From NCBI RefSeq assembly GCF_023544865.1, contig NZ_JAMJFX010000016.1, forward strand, positions 1 through 64,000: a DNA stretch of 64,000 bases. The letters run 5' to 3'. A program made the position numbers and the translations under genes. The notes beneath the pieces were generated by a model. The model was not told where the DNA came from. It did not search any database and saw only the letters and a list, made by a program, of their open reading frames with translations. Origin of the DNA: Phaeovulum molybdatiresistens. GTDB taxonomy: Bacteria; Pseudomonadota; Alphaproteobacteria; Rhodobacterales; Rhodobacteraceae. Of the stretch, positions 19,267 to 28,933 are shown in pieces (the stretch's first letter is position 1; each line of letters starts with the position of its first letter).

Positions 19267-19856
19267 GCGGGTTCCTTCAGGCTGACGCCTGCCTCTTGCA
19301 GAAAGTTGCGGATCAGCTGGTGGCCATGTTCTGACGCGATCGATTCGGGGTGGAACTGCACCCCTTCAATCAGCTTGTCGCGGTGGCGCAGGCCCATGAT
19401 CGTGCCATCTTCCAGCCAGGCGGTGATTTCCAGGCAATCGGGCAGGCTGTCGCGGTCCACCACCAACGAGTGATAGCGCGTCGCCAGGAAGGGCGAGGGC
19501 AGGCCGCGGAACACGCCTTTTCCGGCGTGGTGGATCGCGCCCATCTTGCCATGCACGATTTCGCCCGCGCGCACGACACGCCCGCCAAAGGCCTGGCCGA
19601 TGGTCTGATGGCCCAGGCACACGCCCAGAAGCGGCATCCCCGCCTCGGCCGCGGCAAGGGTCAGTGGCAGGCAGATCCCCGCCTGTTCCGGATCGCAGGG
19701 CCCGGGTGACAGCACGATCGCCTCGGCGCCCATGCCCATCGCCTCTTGCACGTTCAGCGCATCGTTGCGCCGCACGACCACCTCGGCGCCCAGCTCGCCG
19801 AAATAATGCACAAGGTTGTAGGTAAAGCTGTCATAGTTGTCGATGAGCAGGAGCAT
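19263..19856 (-). CDS. trpG: anthranilate synthase component II (glutamine amidotransferase)
   Basis: A 197-residue class I glutamine amidotransferase that supplies ammonia to TrpE. N-terminus [14 protein letters not shown], nucleophile Cys in G-V-C-L-G-H-Q, and His/Glu in F-H-P-E-S. It is the first gene of trpG-trpD-trpC-moaC-moeA. Its partner trpE lies 2 kb away on the same strand, beyond an oppositely oriented yibQ-like gene. Confidence 0.96.
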   Translation of the reverse strand: MLLLIDNYDSFTYNLVHYFGELGAEVVVRRNDALNVQEAMGMGAEAIVLSPGPCDPEQAGICLPLTLAAAEAGMPLLGVCLGHQTIGQAFGGRVVRAGEIVHGKMGAIHHAGKGVFRGLPSPFLATRYHSLVVDRDSLPDCLEITAWLEDGTIMGLRHRDKLIEGVQFHPESIASEHGHQLIRNFLQEAGVSLKEPA

Positions 19857-20046
19857 GATGCCGCTTTTCCCCTTCGCCGCCCGGATTCAGGGGGTGAACC
19901 GGGGATTTCGTCGCGCTATAGATGCCCAGAGCGGCGCGGCGGGGTCAAGGGCCAGCGGGTCTTTCCTGCGATCCGACGCCGCCGGCAGGGGCTTTTTCGA
20001 CCGGACGCGGGCGCGCGCGTGCCGGCACTAACTTGGGTGGGGCTGC

Positions 20047-21840
20047 ATGACACGGGGCGTTCTTTCAGGGCTTGGGTTTGGGGCGGTCGTTTCGGTGCTT
20101 GGGCTGGGTGGGGTGTCGCTGATGCTGCCGCCGCCGCAGCAGCCTGCGCCGCAGGCTGCGCAGTCCGATGGCCCGGCCCGGCCCGCGCCGCCGCAGCTGC
20201 CCACGCCCGGCCCGCTTGCGCCCGAACCCGTGGTCACCGAGGCTGCGGCCCCGCAGATCGCCGCGCCCGAAGCTCCGGCCCCCCAAGCCCTTGCGCCCAA
20301 GGTTGCGGCACCTGAAATCGCGATGCCCGACGGCGCCGATCCTGACGGCACTGCGCCCGAAGTCGCGGATAACCCGCCTGCCGCGGGGCCCGAAGCGGCG
20401 CCGGTGGTCGCGGCCCCCGAAGCAGCGATCACCGTGCCCGCCGGGTCGGAATTCGCCCGTGGTCCCGCCGATGCGCCCCCCGCCGCCCCCGCGCCTGTGG
20501 CAGCCCCCGCCCGTGGCCAGGCCGCAGGCCCCGATGCGCCGCGCGCTGATGATCCGGCCGCCGCCCCGCCCGCCCTGGCCGAAACCGCGCCCGCCGCGCG
20601 CCCCGCGCCGGTGCCCGCCGCGCCCGACCTGGCGCCTGCGCCCGAAAGCGCCGAACTTGCGCTGGCCCGCACGCCGGGGGCCGAGACGCCGATCCCCGTG
20701 CCCCCGCCCGGCGAGGCGGCGGCGCCGCTGTTGATGCCCGTGCCCGGGGATGAGCGCGCCGACGATGGCGACCCCGACGAAACGGCGCCGATGGATGGCG
20801 AACCGATGCTAAGCACCGTGGCCGGCGCCGGGCGCGCAGCGCGTCTGGTTTCCCCCGATGGGCAGGACATCGCGCGGCCCCTGGCCAGCGATCCGGGGGC
20901 CCCGGACCCCGCGCCCGTGGCCCCGGCACTGCCGCGTGTGATCGCGCCGGGCGGCACGGGCTTTGCCAATGCGCCGGGGGTGCGTGTGGGCCGTCTGCCT
21001 GCAATCGCCAGCCCCGCGCCTGCGGCGTCAACCGCGCCGGAAGCGGCGATGCAGGATGCGCCCACCCCCGACGATGGCCCCGACAGTGCCTTGGTGCTTG
21101 ATCCCGAAGGCGGCGCCGATCTGCCGCCGCTGCGCGCCCATGCCGGGCCCGCGCCGTTGGCGGGCGAGGGGCCGATCTATTCCGTCGTGCTGATCGACCC
21201 CGGCCCCGAGGCAGGCGGGCTGGATCGTGACACGCTCAAGACCATCAGCTTTCCGCTGACGATCGCCATTGACCCCACGCGCCCCGATGCGGCCCAAGCC
21301 GCCGCCGATTTTCGCGCTGCGGGCCTTGAGGTGGCGATCCTGGCCGCAGGCCTGCCGCCGGGCGCGACCGCGACCGATATTGAAACCGCGCTGGAGGCCT
21401 GGCGCGCCGCGATCCCGCAGGCGGTTGCCGTGGTCGAACCCGCCCAGCCGCACCTGCAGAACAATCGCAACCTGTCCCAACAGCTGGTGCGCATCCTGTC
21501 GCGTGAGGGGCTGGGCCTTGTCACCCAGGCACAGGGGCTGAACGCCGCCGCGCAGATCGCGCGCGGCCAGAACCTGCCGCAGGCAAGCATCTGGCGGGTG
21601 CTGGACACCGACCGTGACACCGCCGCCGCAATCGAGCGGATGCTGGATCGCGGCAAGTTCGAGGCGCAGCGCAGCGGCACGGTGACCATCATGCTTAGCG
21701 GTTGGCCGCAATCGGTGGCGGGGCTGCTGGCCTGGCATTCCAAGGCGGGCCGGTCGGTGCGCATGGCCCCGGTTTCCGCCGTGGTGCTTGGTGCAGAGGC
21801 GAGCGATCCGGCGCAGGTCAATAACGACGCAGGCCAGTAA
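20047..21840 (+). CDS. YibQ-like divergent polysaccharide deacetylase with long Ala/Pro-rich linker
   Basis: A 597-residue protein. A single N-terminal membrane segment (about 5-27) is followed by some 330 residues of Ala/Pro/Glu-rich low-complexity sequence, then a C-terminal domain (about 375-585) like the divergent polysaccharide deacetylase (YibQ/DUF610) family. That domain normally lacks the full metal-binding set of true deacetylases, and enzymatic activity is not established. The long linker could span the periplasm. It sits between trpG and trpE on the opposite strand, an arrangement known from Rhodobacter. Confidence 0.75.
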   Translation: MTRGVLSGLGFGAVVSVLGLGGVSLMLPPPQQPAPQAAQSDGPARPAPPQLPTPGPLAPEPVVTEAAAPQIAAPEAPAPQALAPKVAAPEIAMPDGADPDGTAPEVADNPPAAGPEAAPVVAAPEAAITVPAGSEFARGPADAPPAAPAPVAAPARGQAAGPDAPRADDPAAAPPALAETAPAARPAPVPAAPDLAPAPESAELALARTPGAETPIPVPPPGEAAAPLLMPVPGDERADDGDPDETAPMDGEPMLSTVAGAGRAARLVSPDGQDIARPLASDPGAPDPAPVAPALPRVIAPGGTGFANAPGVRVGRLPAIASPAPAASTAPEAAMQDAPTPDDGPDSALVLDPEGGADLPPLRAHAGPAPLAGEGPIYSVVLIDPGPEAGGLDRDTLKTISFPLTIAIDPTRPDAAQAAADFRAAGLEVAILAAGLPPGATATDIETALEAWRAAIPQAVAVVEPAQPHLQNNRNLSQQLVRILSREGLGLVTQAQGLNAAAQIARGQNLPQASIWRVLDTDRDTAAAIERMLDRGKFEAQRSGTVTIMLSGWPQSVAGLLAWHSKAGRSVRMAPVSAVVLGAEASDPAQVNNDAGQ

Positions 21841-21918
21841 TCACAGGGGCCAATCCCGCGAAACGCAGGGGCGACAGGGCCGGGCGGGCCAGCCGCCGCC
21901 CCGTCGCGGACCCGTCGA

Positions 21919-23424
21919 TCAGTTCCCGCGCCGGACGAACATGCCCGCATCCTCGGCCGCCTTGCGCAGGGCCTTGGATTTGTTCACGCTTTCCTGGAAT
22001 TCCGCCTCGGGATCGCTGTCAAAGACCACGCCGCCGCCGGCCTGGATGAACAGCTTGCTGTCCTTGACCAGCGCGGTGCGCAGCGCGATGCACATGTCCA
22101 TTTCGCCATTGGCGGCGAAATAGCCGACGCCGCCGCCATAGATGCCGCGCTTTTCGGGTTCCAGCTCGTCGATGATTTCCATCGCGCGGACCTTGGGTGC
22201 GCCCGATACGGTGCCCGCGGGCAGGCCCGCCAGCAGCGCCGACAGGGCATCTTCGCCCTCGGCCAGTTCGCCCACCACGTTCGACACGATATGCATGACG
22301 TGGGAATAGCGCTCGATGATGAATTTCTCGGTCGGGCGCACGGTGCCGATCTTGGCCACCCGGCCCACATCGTTGCGGCCCAGATCCAGCAGCATCAGAT
22401 GTTCGGCCAGTTCCTTCTTGTCGGCCAGCAGATCGGCCTCCAGCGCGCGGTCTTCCTCGGGCGTCTGGCCGCGCGGGCGGGTGCCGGCGATGGGGCGGAT
22501 CGTCACCTCGCCTTCACGCAGGCGCACCAGGATTTCCGGGCTGGCGCCGACGATCTGGAAGCCCCCGAAATTCAGGAAGAACATGAAGGGCGACGGGTTG
22601 GTGCGCCGCAGGCTGCGGTAAAGCGCGAAGGGCGGCAGCGGGAAATCCGCTGTCCAGCGCTGCGCGGGCACGACCTGAAAGATGTCGCCCGCGCGGATGT
22701 AATCCTTGGCCTTTTCCACCGCCGCGCGATAGCCATCGGGGGTGAAATTCGACACCAGCGGGCCGACCTGCGCCACCTCGCCCAGATCGCGGGGCTGGCT
22801 GGGCTGGCGGTCCAGATCGCGCAGCGCATCCATCACCCGTTCGGCGGCCTGCGCATAGGCGGCGCGCGCGGTCATGCCCGATGCGGCCCAGGCCGGGGCG
22901 CACAGCGTCACATCGCCCTTGACCCCGTCCAGCACCGCCACGACCGAGGGCCGCAACAGCACCGCATCGGGCACGCCGATCGGGTCGGGGTTGACATGGG
23001 GCAGCCGTTCCACCAGCCGGATCATATCATAGCCCAGATAGCCAAACAGCCCCGCCGCCGCCGCCGGAAGCCCGTCGGGCATCTCGATCCGGCTTTCGGC
23101 GATCAGGGCGCGCAGGCTGTCCAGCGGATGGCCGGGCAGATCTTCGAACCGGTCTTCGAAACGGGCCTGCCGGTTGATGCGCGCCTGCGTGCCCCGGCAT
23201 TGCCAGATCACATCGGGCTTCATGCCGATGATCGAATAGCGGCCGCGCACCTCGCCCCCGGTCACGCTTTCCAGCATGAAGGAATTGGGCGCGGCATCGG
23301 CCAGTTTCAGCATCAGCGAAACCGGCGTGTCCAGATCGGCGGCCAGCCGGGCGTAGACCAGCTGATTGCGGCCCTGGGCCCAGGCGGCCTCGAATTCCTC
23401 GAAGGAAGGGGAAAGCGCGACCAC
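21919..23424 (-). CDS. trpE: anthranilate synthase component I
   Basis: A 501-residue chorismate-using enzyme that makes anthranilate with TrpG. The Trp feedback motif M-L-E-S-X10-S is present near residue 50, and the catalytic block A-G-T-R-P-R-G and L-L-D-L-G-R-N-D-V-G near residues 325-370 are conserved. It follows the PpiD-type gene by 12 bases, so the two are probably co-transcribed, with no separate leader for attenuation visible in the gap. Confidence 0.96.
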   Translation of the reverse strand: MVALSPSFEEFEAAWAQGRNQLVYARLAADLDTPVSLMLKLADAAPNSFMLESVTGGEVRGRYSIIGMKPDVIWQCRGTQARINRQARFEDRFEDLPGHPLDSLRALIAESRIEMPDGLPAAAAGLFGYLGYDMIRLVERLPHVNPDPIGVPDAVLLRPSVVAVLDGVKGDVTLCAPAWAASGMTARAAYAQAAERVMDALRDLDRQPSQPRDLGEVAQVGPLVSNFTPDGYRAAVEKAKDYIRAGDIFQVVPAQRWTADFPLPPFALYRSLRRTNPSPFMFFLNFGGFQIVGASPEILVRLREGEVTIRPIAGTRPRGQTPEEDRALEADLLADKKELAEHLMLLDLGRNDVGRVAKIGTVRPTEKFIIERYSHVMHIVSNVVGELAEGEDALSALLAGLPAGTVSGAPKVRAMEIIDELEPEKRGIYGGGVGYFAANGEMDMCIALRTALVKDSKLFIQAGGGVVFDSDPEAEFQESVNKSKALRKAAEDAGMFVRRGN

Positions 23425-23436
23425 CGGGGCCTCCTG

Positions 23437-25287
23437 TTACTGCATCTGGGCATGCACGGCGTTGATCGCCGTGCTGTCAAGTGTCAAGCCTGCCTCGGCC
23501 TGGGCGGCGCGGGCGAAAAGGTCGACCAGATCGCCGGCCAGCGATTGGGCGATCGACCGGTCCATCACCGCGCGCACGGCCTGCACGTCATTGTCAGCCG
23601 GATCGCCGGGCTGGATCGCATCCAGCTGCACCAGGATCACCCGGCCCTCGGCCTCGGCAATATCGGCGCCACCTTCGGCCAGCGTGAAGGCGGTCTGCGC
23701 CAGCGCTGCGGGCATGCCCTCGACAAAGCCGCCGCGGGGCAGGGTGCCCAGCGTTGTGACCAGAAGCCCGCTGGACCCCAGCGTCGCACCTGCGCTGACG
23801 GCGGCCAGCACCTCTTGGGCGCGGGCGCGCTTGCGGGTCAGCAGATCCTCGGCCCGCCAGGCCGCCTCGACCTGATCGCGGATTTCGTCAAAGGGGATCA
23901 GCGCGGGCGGGTCGATCCCATCCAGACGCAGCGCAAAGACGCCGCCATCTTCCAGATCGGCCAGTTCGGGGAAATCGCTCTGGGTGACCTGACCCGCCGC
24001 ATCGCGGAAGGCGCTGTAGCCTGCGATCCCGTCTTCGGTCGTGTCGTTGAAGGCGATGGTGCCCAATTCCATCCGCGTCTCGGCGGCGACATCTTCCAGC
24101 GTGGCGCCGCCGGCCAGCAGATCCTCCAGATCCGCGGACTGGTCCAGGATCATGCGCCGCGCGCGATCCAGCGCCGCTTCGGCGGCCAGTTCGTCACGCA
24201 CCTCGTCAAAGGTGATTTCCTGCGGCGCAAGGATCGCGTTCATCGAAAACAGCGCAGGCCCCAGGTCGGTGTCCACCGGGCCCACGACGCCGGGCGCATC
24301 CAGCGCAAAGACGGCTTGACCCGCCGCGCCCAGATCGGCGGCGGCGACCTCGCCCAGATCGGCATCGGCCAGCGTCAGCCCCCGTTCGGCGGCCAGATCG
24401 GCAAAGCTTGCGGTGCCCGCATCCAGCCGCGCGCGGGCATCGGCGGCCTCTTCGGCGCTGGGATAGACCAGCCGTTCCACCAGGCGCCGCTCGGGCTGAA
24501 CGAATTCCGCGATCCGGTCCTGATAGATCCGGCGCAGCGCATCCTCATCCACCGGCACTTCGGCCAGCATCATGTCGGGGGTCAGCCAGACATAGCTGAT
24601 CCGGCGCGTCTCGGGGCGGGTGAAACGACCGGGGTTTTCGCCGTGAAAGGCGCGCAAGGCCGCCTCATCGGGGGCGGCTGCGGTGTCGGCCAGATCGGCC
24701 TCGGTCACCTCGGCATAGGAAATCGCGCGGGTTTCGGTGATGTAGGCGGTGTAAAGATCGGCCTGAACGCCCGGCGCGGCCAGCCCCCCGGCCACCGCCC
24801 CCTGCACCAGCGTCAGCGCCATTTCGGCGCGCAGCTTGTCTTCGTATTCCCCCTCATTCAGGCCCAGCTGGCGCAGCGCCAGGCGATAGGCCTCGCGGTC
24901 GAAATTGCCATCCAGCCCCTGAAAGGCGCGTGCGCCGGTGATTTCGCGCTGCAACTGTGCATCGCCCACCGAAATGCCGAAAATTCGGGCCTGTTCCTCC
25001 AGCGCGGCGCGGCCCAGCAACTGGCCCTGCACCCTCTTGTCCAGCTGCGCGGCCAGCGCCTCGGGCGTGGTCAGCCGCCGACCCAGCTGCGCCGAGGCGG
25101 CGTCGATTTCACCGCGCAGCGCGCGGGCATAATCGTTGATGTCGATCTCGGTTTCGCCCACCGCGCCGATCGCGCGGACCGATCCGGAAAAGCTGGTCAT
25201 CCCGAAGCCGCCCAGCCCCAGGATCAGAAGCGCCATGAGGATCCATACCACGGTGTTCTTGCCATGGCTGCGCAGCGTGCTCGACAT
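23437..25287 (-). CDS. PpiD/SurA-type peptidyl-prolyl isomerase (periplasmic foldase)
   Basis: A 616-residue inner-membrane-anchored periplasmic chaperone. A short cytosolic tail, one membrane helix (about 12-32), a SurA-like N-terminal domain (about 40-200) and a parvulin-type region with R-R-I-S-Y-V-W-L near residue 240 are visible. The parvulin domain is poorly conserved, as in PpiD, so chaperoning may matter more than isomerization. It precedes trpE closely on the same strand. Confidence 0.85.
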   Translation of the reverse strand: MSSTLRSHGKNTVVWILMALLILGLGGFGMTSFSGSVRAIGAVGETEIDINDYARALRGEIDAASAQLGRRLTTPEALAAQLDKRVQGQLLGRAALEEQARIFGISVGDAQLQREITGARAFQGLDGNFDREAYRLALRQLGLNEGEYEDKLRAEMALTLVQGAVAGGLAAPGVQADLYTAYITETRAISYAEVTEADLADTAAAPDEAALRAFHGENPGRFTRPETRRISYVWLTPDMMLAEVPVDEDALRRIYQDRIAEFVQPERRLVERLVYPSAEEAADARARLDAGTASFADLAAERGLTLADADLGEVAAADLGAAGQAVFALDAPGVVGPVDTDLGPALFSMNAILAPQEITFDEVRDELAAEAALDRARRMILDQSADLEDLLAGGATLEDVAAETRMELGTIAFNDTTEDGIAGYSAFRDAAGQVTQSDFPELADLEDGGVFALRLDGIDPPALIPFDEIRDQVEAAWRAEDLLTRKRARAQEVLAAVSAGATLGSSGLLVTTLGTLPRGGFVEGMPAALAQTAFTLAEGGADIAEAEGRVILVQLDAIQPGDPADNDVQAVRAVMDRSIAQSLAGDLVDLFARAAQAEAGLTLDSTAINAVHAQMQ

Positions 25288-25352
25288 CCTCGCCCTCCCG
25301 GATTTTCTGCCGTTTCAGGGTGTTTAGGGCTTTGGTCGGGCCCCCGCAAGGC

Positions 25353-26534
25353 TCAGAACGCCAGGCCGCGCAGACGCTCCATCAATTGCGCGATGCCTGC
25401 GGTGTCGACATTGGCAAAGGCGATGCGCAGCTGGCGCGCCGCGGCGGGGTCGGCCGCGGGCATGAACATGGTGCCGGGCAACAGCAACACGCCCGCCTCG
25501 CGCACCAGACGGCGGGCCAGATCGGGGGCGGGCAGGGCGAAGGGGTGTTCGACATAGGCGAAATAGGCGCCGCAGCCCAGCGTCTTCCAACCCGGCAGCC
25601 CCGCCAGCCCCGCCGCCATCGCCGCGCGCCGGGCCAAGATTTCCGCGCGCTCGCCCGCAAGCCAATCCGACAGGTTGCGCATCCCCCACAGCGCGCCGAT
25701 CTGGCCCAGCTGGTTGGGGCAGATCGCCACCGTGTCCTGGAATTTCTCGACCTGCGCCAGCCGGGCGGGGCTGGCGACGATGGCCCCCACGCGATGGCCC
25801 GTCAGCCGATAGGCCTTGGAAAAGGAATACAGCTGGATCAGGCTATCGTCCCAGTCCGGATCGGCGAACAGATCATGCGCAGGCCCGGGGCCGGACAGGA
25901 AATCGCGATAGGTCTCATCCAGCACCAGCGCGATGGAATGGCGCCGCGCCAGATCCAGAAAGGCGCGGATCAGCGCGGGGGGATAATCGACGCCGCCGGG
26001 GTTGTTCGGACTGACCAGAACGATGGCGCGGGTGGCAGGCCCGATCAGCGCCGCCGCCGCGTCCGGGTCGGGCAAAAGGTCAGGCCCGGTGTGCAACGGC
26101 ACGGCGGCCACACCCTGCATGTCCAGCCACATCTTGTGGTTGAAATACCACGGCACCGGCAGGATCACCGCATCGCCCGGCCCGGCCAGTGTGGCCATGA
26201 CCGCACAAAAAGCCTGATTGCATCCTTGCGTGATCGCCACCTGATCGGCCCGGACCTGACCGCCATAGCCCGCCGACCACTGCGCGGCGACTTCGGCGCG
26301 CAGCTCGGGCAGGCCAAGGACGGGGCCGTAAAGATGCGCGGCTGGGTTTTCCAGCGCGGCATCGGCAATGGCGCGGCGCAGCGCCTCGGGCGGGGGCGCG
26401 ACGGGCGCGGCCTGGCTGACGTTGATCAGCGGGCGCTCGGGCGGGAATGTCACCCCCTCCAGCCAGCGCCGCGCCTCCATCACCGGGGGGGCGGATGTGC
26501 GGGCCAGAGCGGGGTTCAGCGGCGAAAGCGGCAT
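25353..26534 (-). CDS. aminotransferase class I/II (PLP-dependent)
   Basis: A 393-residue fold-type I aminotransferase. The PLP lysine lies in Y-S-F-S-K-A-Y-R-L-T-G-H-R-V-G near residue 235; S-P-N-N-P-G-G near residue 175 and V-L-D-E-T-Y-R-D-F near residue 205 complete the cofactor site. Substrate cannot be told; similar proteins are annotated as aspartate- or aromatic-type aminotransferases. A dispersed repeat palindrome separates it from gpt upstream. Confidence 0.8.
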   Translation of the reverse strand: MPLSPLNPALARTSAPPVMEARRWLEGVTFPPERPLINVSQAAPVAPPPEALRRAIADAALENPAAHLYGPVLGLPELRAEVAAQWSAGYGGQVRADQVAITQGCNQAFCAVMATLAGPGDAVILPVPWYFNHKMWLDMQGVAAVPLHTGPDLLPDPDAAAALIGPATRAIVLVSPNNPGGVDYPPALIRAFLDLARRHSIALVLDETYRDFLSGPGPAHDLFADPDWDDSLIQLYSFSKAYRLTGHRVGAIVASPARLAQVEKFQDTVAICPNQLGQIGALWGMRNLSDWLAGERAEILARRAAMAAGLAGLPGWKTLGCGAYFAYVEHPFALPAPDLARRLVREAGVLLLPGTMFMPAADPAAARQLRIAFANVDTAGIAQLMERLRGLAF

Positions 26535-26608
26535 CTGGGTCCTTTGGCTGGGGGCGCATCAGGGGCTTGGCGCGTGGCGCCCCTGGCTGGTTGGGGAACG
26601 CTCCGCGG

Positions 26609-26659
26609 GAGGTATTTCAGGCAAGGTGAAAGCGCTTTCATCTTGCCCCAAATACCTCC
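26609..26659. repeat. dispersed repeat, palindromic copy B (two half-elements head to head)
   Basis: The outer arms GGAGGTATTT and AAATACCTCC and the inner arms GCAAGGTGAAAGC and GCTTTCATCTTGC form a nearly perfect 51-bp inverted repeat. Each half matches the dispersed element (CCTCCGGCGGAGGTATTT core). It lies in the 193-base gap between the aminotransferase and gpt genes and could fold into a long hairpin in RNA. Confidence 0.8.
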
Positions 26660-26727
26660 GCCGGAGGCATCGGCCGCGTGGTCGCATCGACCGGCCGGGC
26701 AGGGGCGGCGTGCAGGGCGGGCGGCGA

Positions 26728-27231
26728 TCAGTCGGTGCCGCGATAGGGTTGAACGTATTGCAGGGCCATGTCCCAGGGGAAGAAGATCCAGGTGTCCTGG
26801 CTGACCTCGGTCACATAGGTGTCGACCAGCGGCTTGCCCTTGGGCTTGGCGTAGACGGTGGCGAAATGGGCCTTGGGGAACAGCTGGCGGACCAGTTCCA
26901 GCGTCTTGCCGGTATCGACCAGATCGTCGACGATCAGGATGCCCTCGCCATCGCCCATCAGATCGGCCTGCGGCGATTTCGTCACCTGCGCCGCGCGTTG
27001 GTCCTGGTGGCTGTAGGATTTGACCGAGATCGTGTCGACCACGCGGATGTCCAGCTCGCGGCTGACGATCATCGCGGGCACCAGGCCGCCGCGGGTGATG
27101 CCCACGACTGCGCGCCAGTTGCCGGCATCGGGGCCCTTGCCATCCAGCCGCCAGGCCAGCGCGCGCGCGTCGCGGTGCAGCTGGTCCCAGCTGACGTGGA
27201 AACCTTTTTCATGGGGAAGCCGGTCGGTCAT
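26728..27231 (-). CDS. gpt: xanthine(-guanine) phosphoribosyltransferase
   Basis: A 167-residue type I phosphoribosyltransferase that salvages xanthine and guanine. The PRPP loop [13 protein letters not shown] near residue 100 and the early [10 protein letters not shown] block match Gpt. The C-terminus F-F-P-W-D is typical of the family. Confidence 0.9.
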   Translation of the reverse strand: MTDRLPHEKGFHVSWDQLHRDARALAWRLDGKGPDAGNWRAVVGITRGGLVPAMIVSRELDIRVVDTISVKSYSHQDQRAAQVTKSPQADLMGDGEGILIVDDLVDTGKTLELVRQLFPKAHFATVYAKPKGKPLVDTYVTEVSQDTWIFFPWDMALQYVQPYRGTD

Positions 27232-27324
27232 GCATCAACTCCTTGCTGGGGCGCGGGGCCCGTCTGTCGCGCCAGATTACCGCGCACCGGGCGTGATCCG
27301 CCAGCCCCCGCATCAGCCCCCGTC

Positions 27325-27930
27325 TCAGCGCTGGAAGATCAGCACAAGCCCCAGGCCGAACAGTGCGACCGCGGCGGCCCGGTCGATCCAGAAGCGCGCC
27401 GCGAAATAGCGGCTGCGCATCGCGGTGGTGGACATCACCAGCACGACGACGACATACCAGAACAGTTCCGTCGACAGGCAGGCGGCATAGATGCCGATCT
27501 GGCGCGCGACGCTGAGCGGGTCGGGAAAGACCGACAGGATCAGCGCGGAATAGAACAGCGCGGGTTTCGGGTTGGACAGGTTCAGCACGATCCCGCCCCA
27601 GAAGCTGCGGCCAAAGCGGCCGTCGGCGGCTGCAGGCAGAGGCAGGGTTGCCGCGCGCCACAGGCCCCAGGACATCCAGATCAGATACAGCCCACCCAGC
27701 ACCTTCATGCCGGAAAACAGTGCCGGGTGCAGGCGGAACACCACCGCCAGCCCCAAAAGCGCAAACAGGCACCACAGCGAGGCGCCCGTGGCCAGCCCGA
27801 TGCCATAGGGCAGGGCGCGGTCGCGCCCATGGGCAAAGGCGGTCTGGGTGGCGGCAATGATCGCGGGCCCCGGCGACAGGATCGCCAGGGACAGCGTTGC
27901 AACCATCACCAGATAGGGCGACAGGTCCAA
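27325..27930 (-). CDS. LysE/RhtB-family exporter
   Basis: A 201-residue membrane protein with about six hydrophobic segments. The early S-P-G-P-A motif (L-S-P-G-P-A-I-I) and N-P-K-P-A-L-F near residue 120 are hallmarks of the LysE/RhtB amino-acid efflux superfamily. Substrate unknown. The TTG start lies three bases after the fabI stop, so it is likely co-transcribed with fabI; a later in-frame ATG (about 27906) would cut the first membrane helix. Confidence 0.82.
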   Translation of the reverse strand: MDLSPYLVMVATLSLAILSPGPAIIAATQTAFAHGRDRALPYGIGLATGASLWCLFALLGLAVVFRLHPALFSGMKVLGGLYLIWMSWGLWRAATLPLPAAADGRFGRSFWGGIVLNLSNPKPALFYSALILSVFPDPLSVARQIGIYAACLSTELFWYVVVVLVMSTTAMRSRYFAARFWIDRAAAVALFGLGLVLIFQR

Positions 27931-27933
27931 GCG

Positions 27934-28764
27934 TTACGCCTTGCCGTTGTCGCGGCCCGTGACCACGTCGATATCGGGTGCATCCACCGCCTTCATCCCG
28001 ACGACGTGATAGCCCGCATCCACATGCAGGTTTTCGCCCGTGGTGCCCGATCCCAGATCCGACAGCAGATAAAGCGCGGCCTTGCCGACCTCTTCCTGCG
28101 TCACGTTGCGGCGCAGCGGGCTGTTCAGTTCGTTCCACTTCATGATGTAGCGGAAATCGCCGATGCCGCTGGCGGCCAGGGTCTTGATCGGACCGGCGCT
28201 GATCGCATTGACGCGGATGCCGTCCTTGCCCAGATCCTCGGCCAGGTATTTCACCGATGCCTCCAGCGCGGCCTTGGCCACGCCCATCACGTTGTAATGC
28301 GGCATCACCTTTTCGGCGCCGTAATAGGTCAGCGTCAGCAGGCTGCCGCCCGGGCCCATCATGGCCGCGGCGCGCTGGCAGATCGCGGTGAAGGAATAGG
28401 CCGAAATGTCCAGCGCCATCGTGAACCCCGCGCGCGAGGTGTCGACATAGCGGCCGCGCAATTCGTTCTTGTCGGCAAAGCCGATGGCATGGACCACGAA
28501 ATCGATCTGGCCCCATTCGGCCTTCAGCCCCTCGAACAGCGCGTCGATGCTGGCGTCGTCGGCCACATCGCATTCGAACAGCAGCGGCGTGCCCAGCGAT
28601 GCCGCCAGCGGCTCGACCCGTTTTTTCAGCGCGTCGCCAACGTAGGAAAAGGCCAGTTCCGCGCCCGCATCGGCGCAGGCCTTGGCAACGCCCCAGGCGA
28701 TCGACTTGTCATTGGCAAGTCCCATGATCAGCCCGCGCTTGCCCGCCAACAGATTGCTAGACAT
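27934..28764 (-). CDS. fabI: enoyl-[acyl-carrier-protein] reductase (NADH), FabI type
   Basis: A 276-residue SDR-fold enzyme for the last step of each fatty-acid elongation cycle. N-terminal G-L-A-N-D-K-S-I-A-W-G is the FabI cofactor motif, and Y-N-V-M-G-V-A-K near residue 160 holds the catalytic Tyr and Lys. It diverges from pdxH across a 169-base promoter region. Confidence 0.95.
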   Translation of the reverse strand: MSSNLLAGKRGLIMGLANDKSIAWGVAKACADAGAELAFSYVGDALKKRVEPLAASLGTPLLFECDVADDASIDALFEGLKAEWGQIDFVVHAIGFADKNELRGRYVDTSRAGFTMALDISAYSFTAICQRAAAMMGPGGSLLTLTYYGAEKVMPHYNVMGVAKAALEASVKYLAEDLGKDGIRVNAISAGPIKTLAASGIGDFRYIMKWNELNSPLRRNVTQEEVGKAALYLLSDLGSGTTGENLHVDAGYHVVGMKAVDAPDIDVVTGRDNGKA

Positions 28765-28933
28765 TCAGATCCCTCGCGCTTCCCTTTGGTAAGTGCGACA
28801 GCATTAGGCGAAAGCGCAAGCCGCATCAAGTCGCGGAAGAGATGCGCGCCGTGGCTTGCGGCGCCGCGTCCGCGCGGGCATGATCTTGCCCGGCGCCCGG
28901 ACCCCGGGCGCAGTCAACGGGCAGGGAAATGAC

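Noticed and set aside
22291..25557. 1088-codon open frame on the plus strand
   Set aside because: It lies antisense to trpE and the PpiD-type gene, both of which have clear family motifs. Its composition (Arg/His/Gln-rich) is that of a shadow frame in high-GC DNA.
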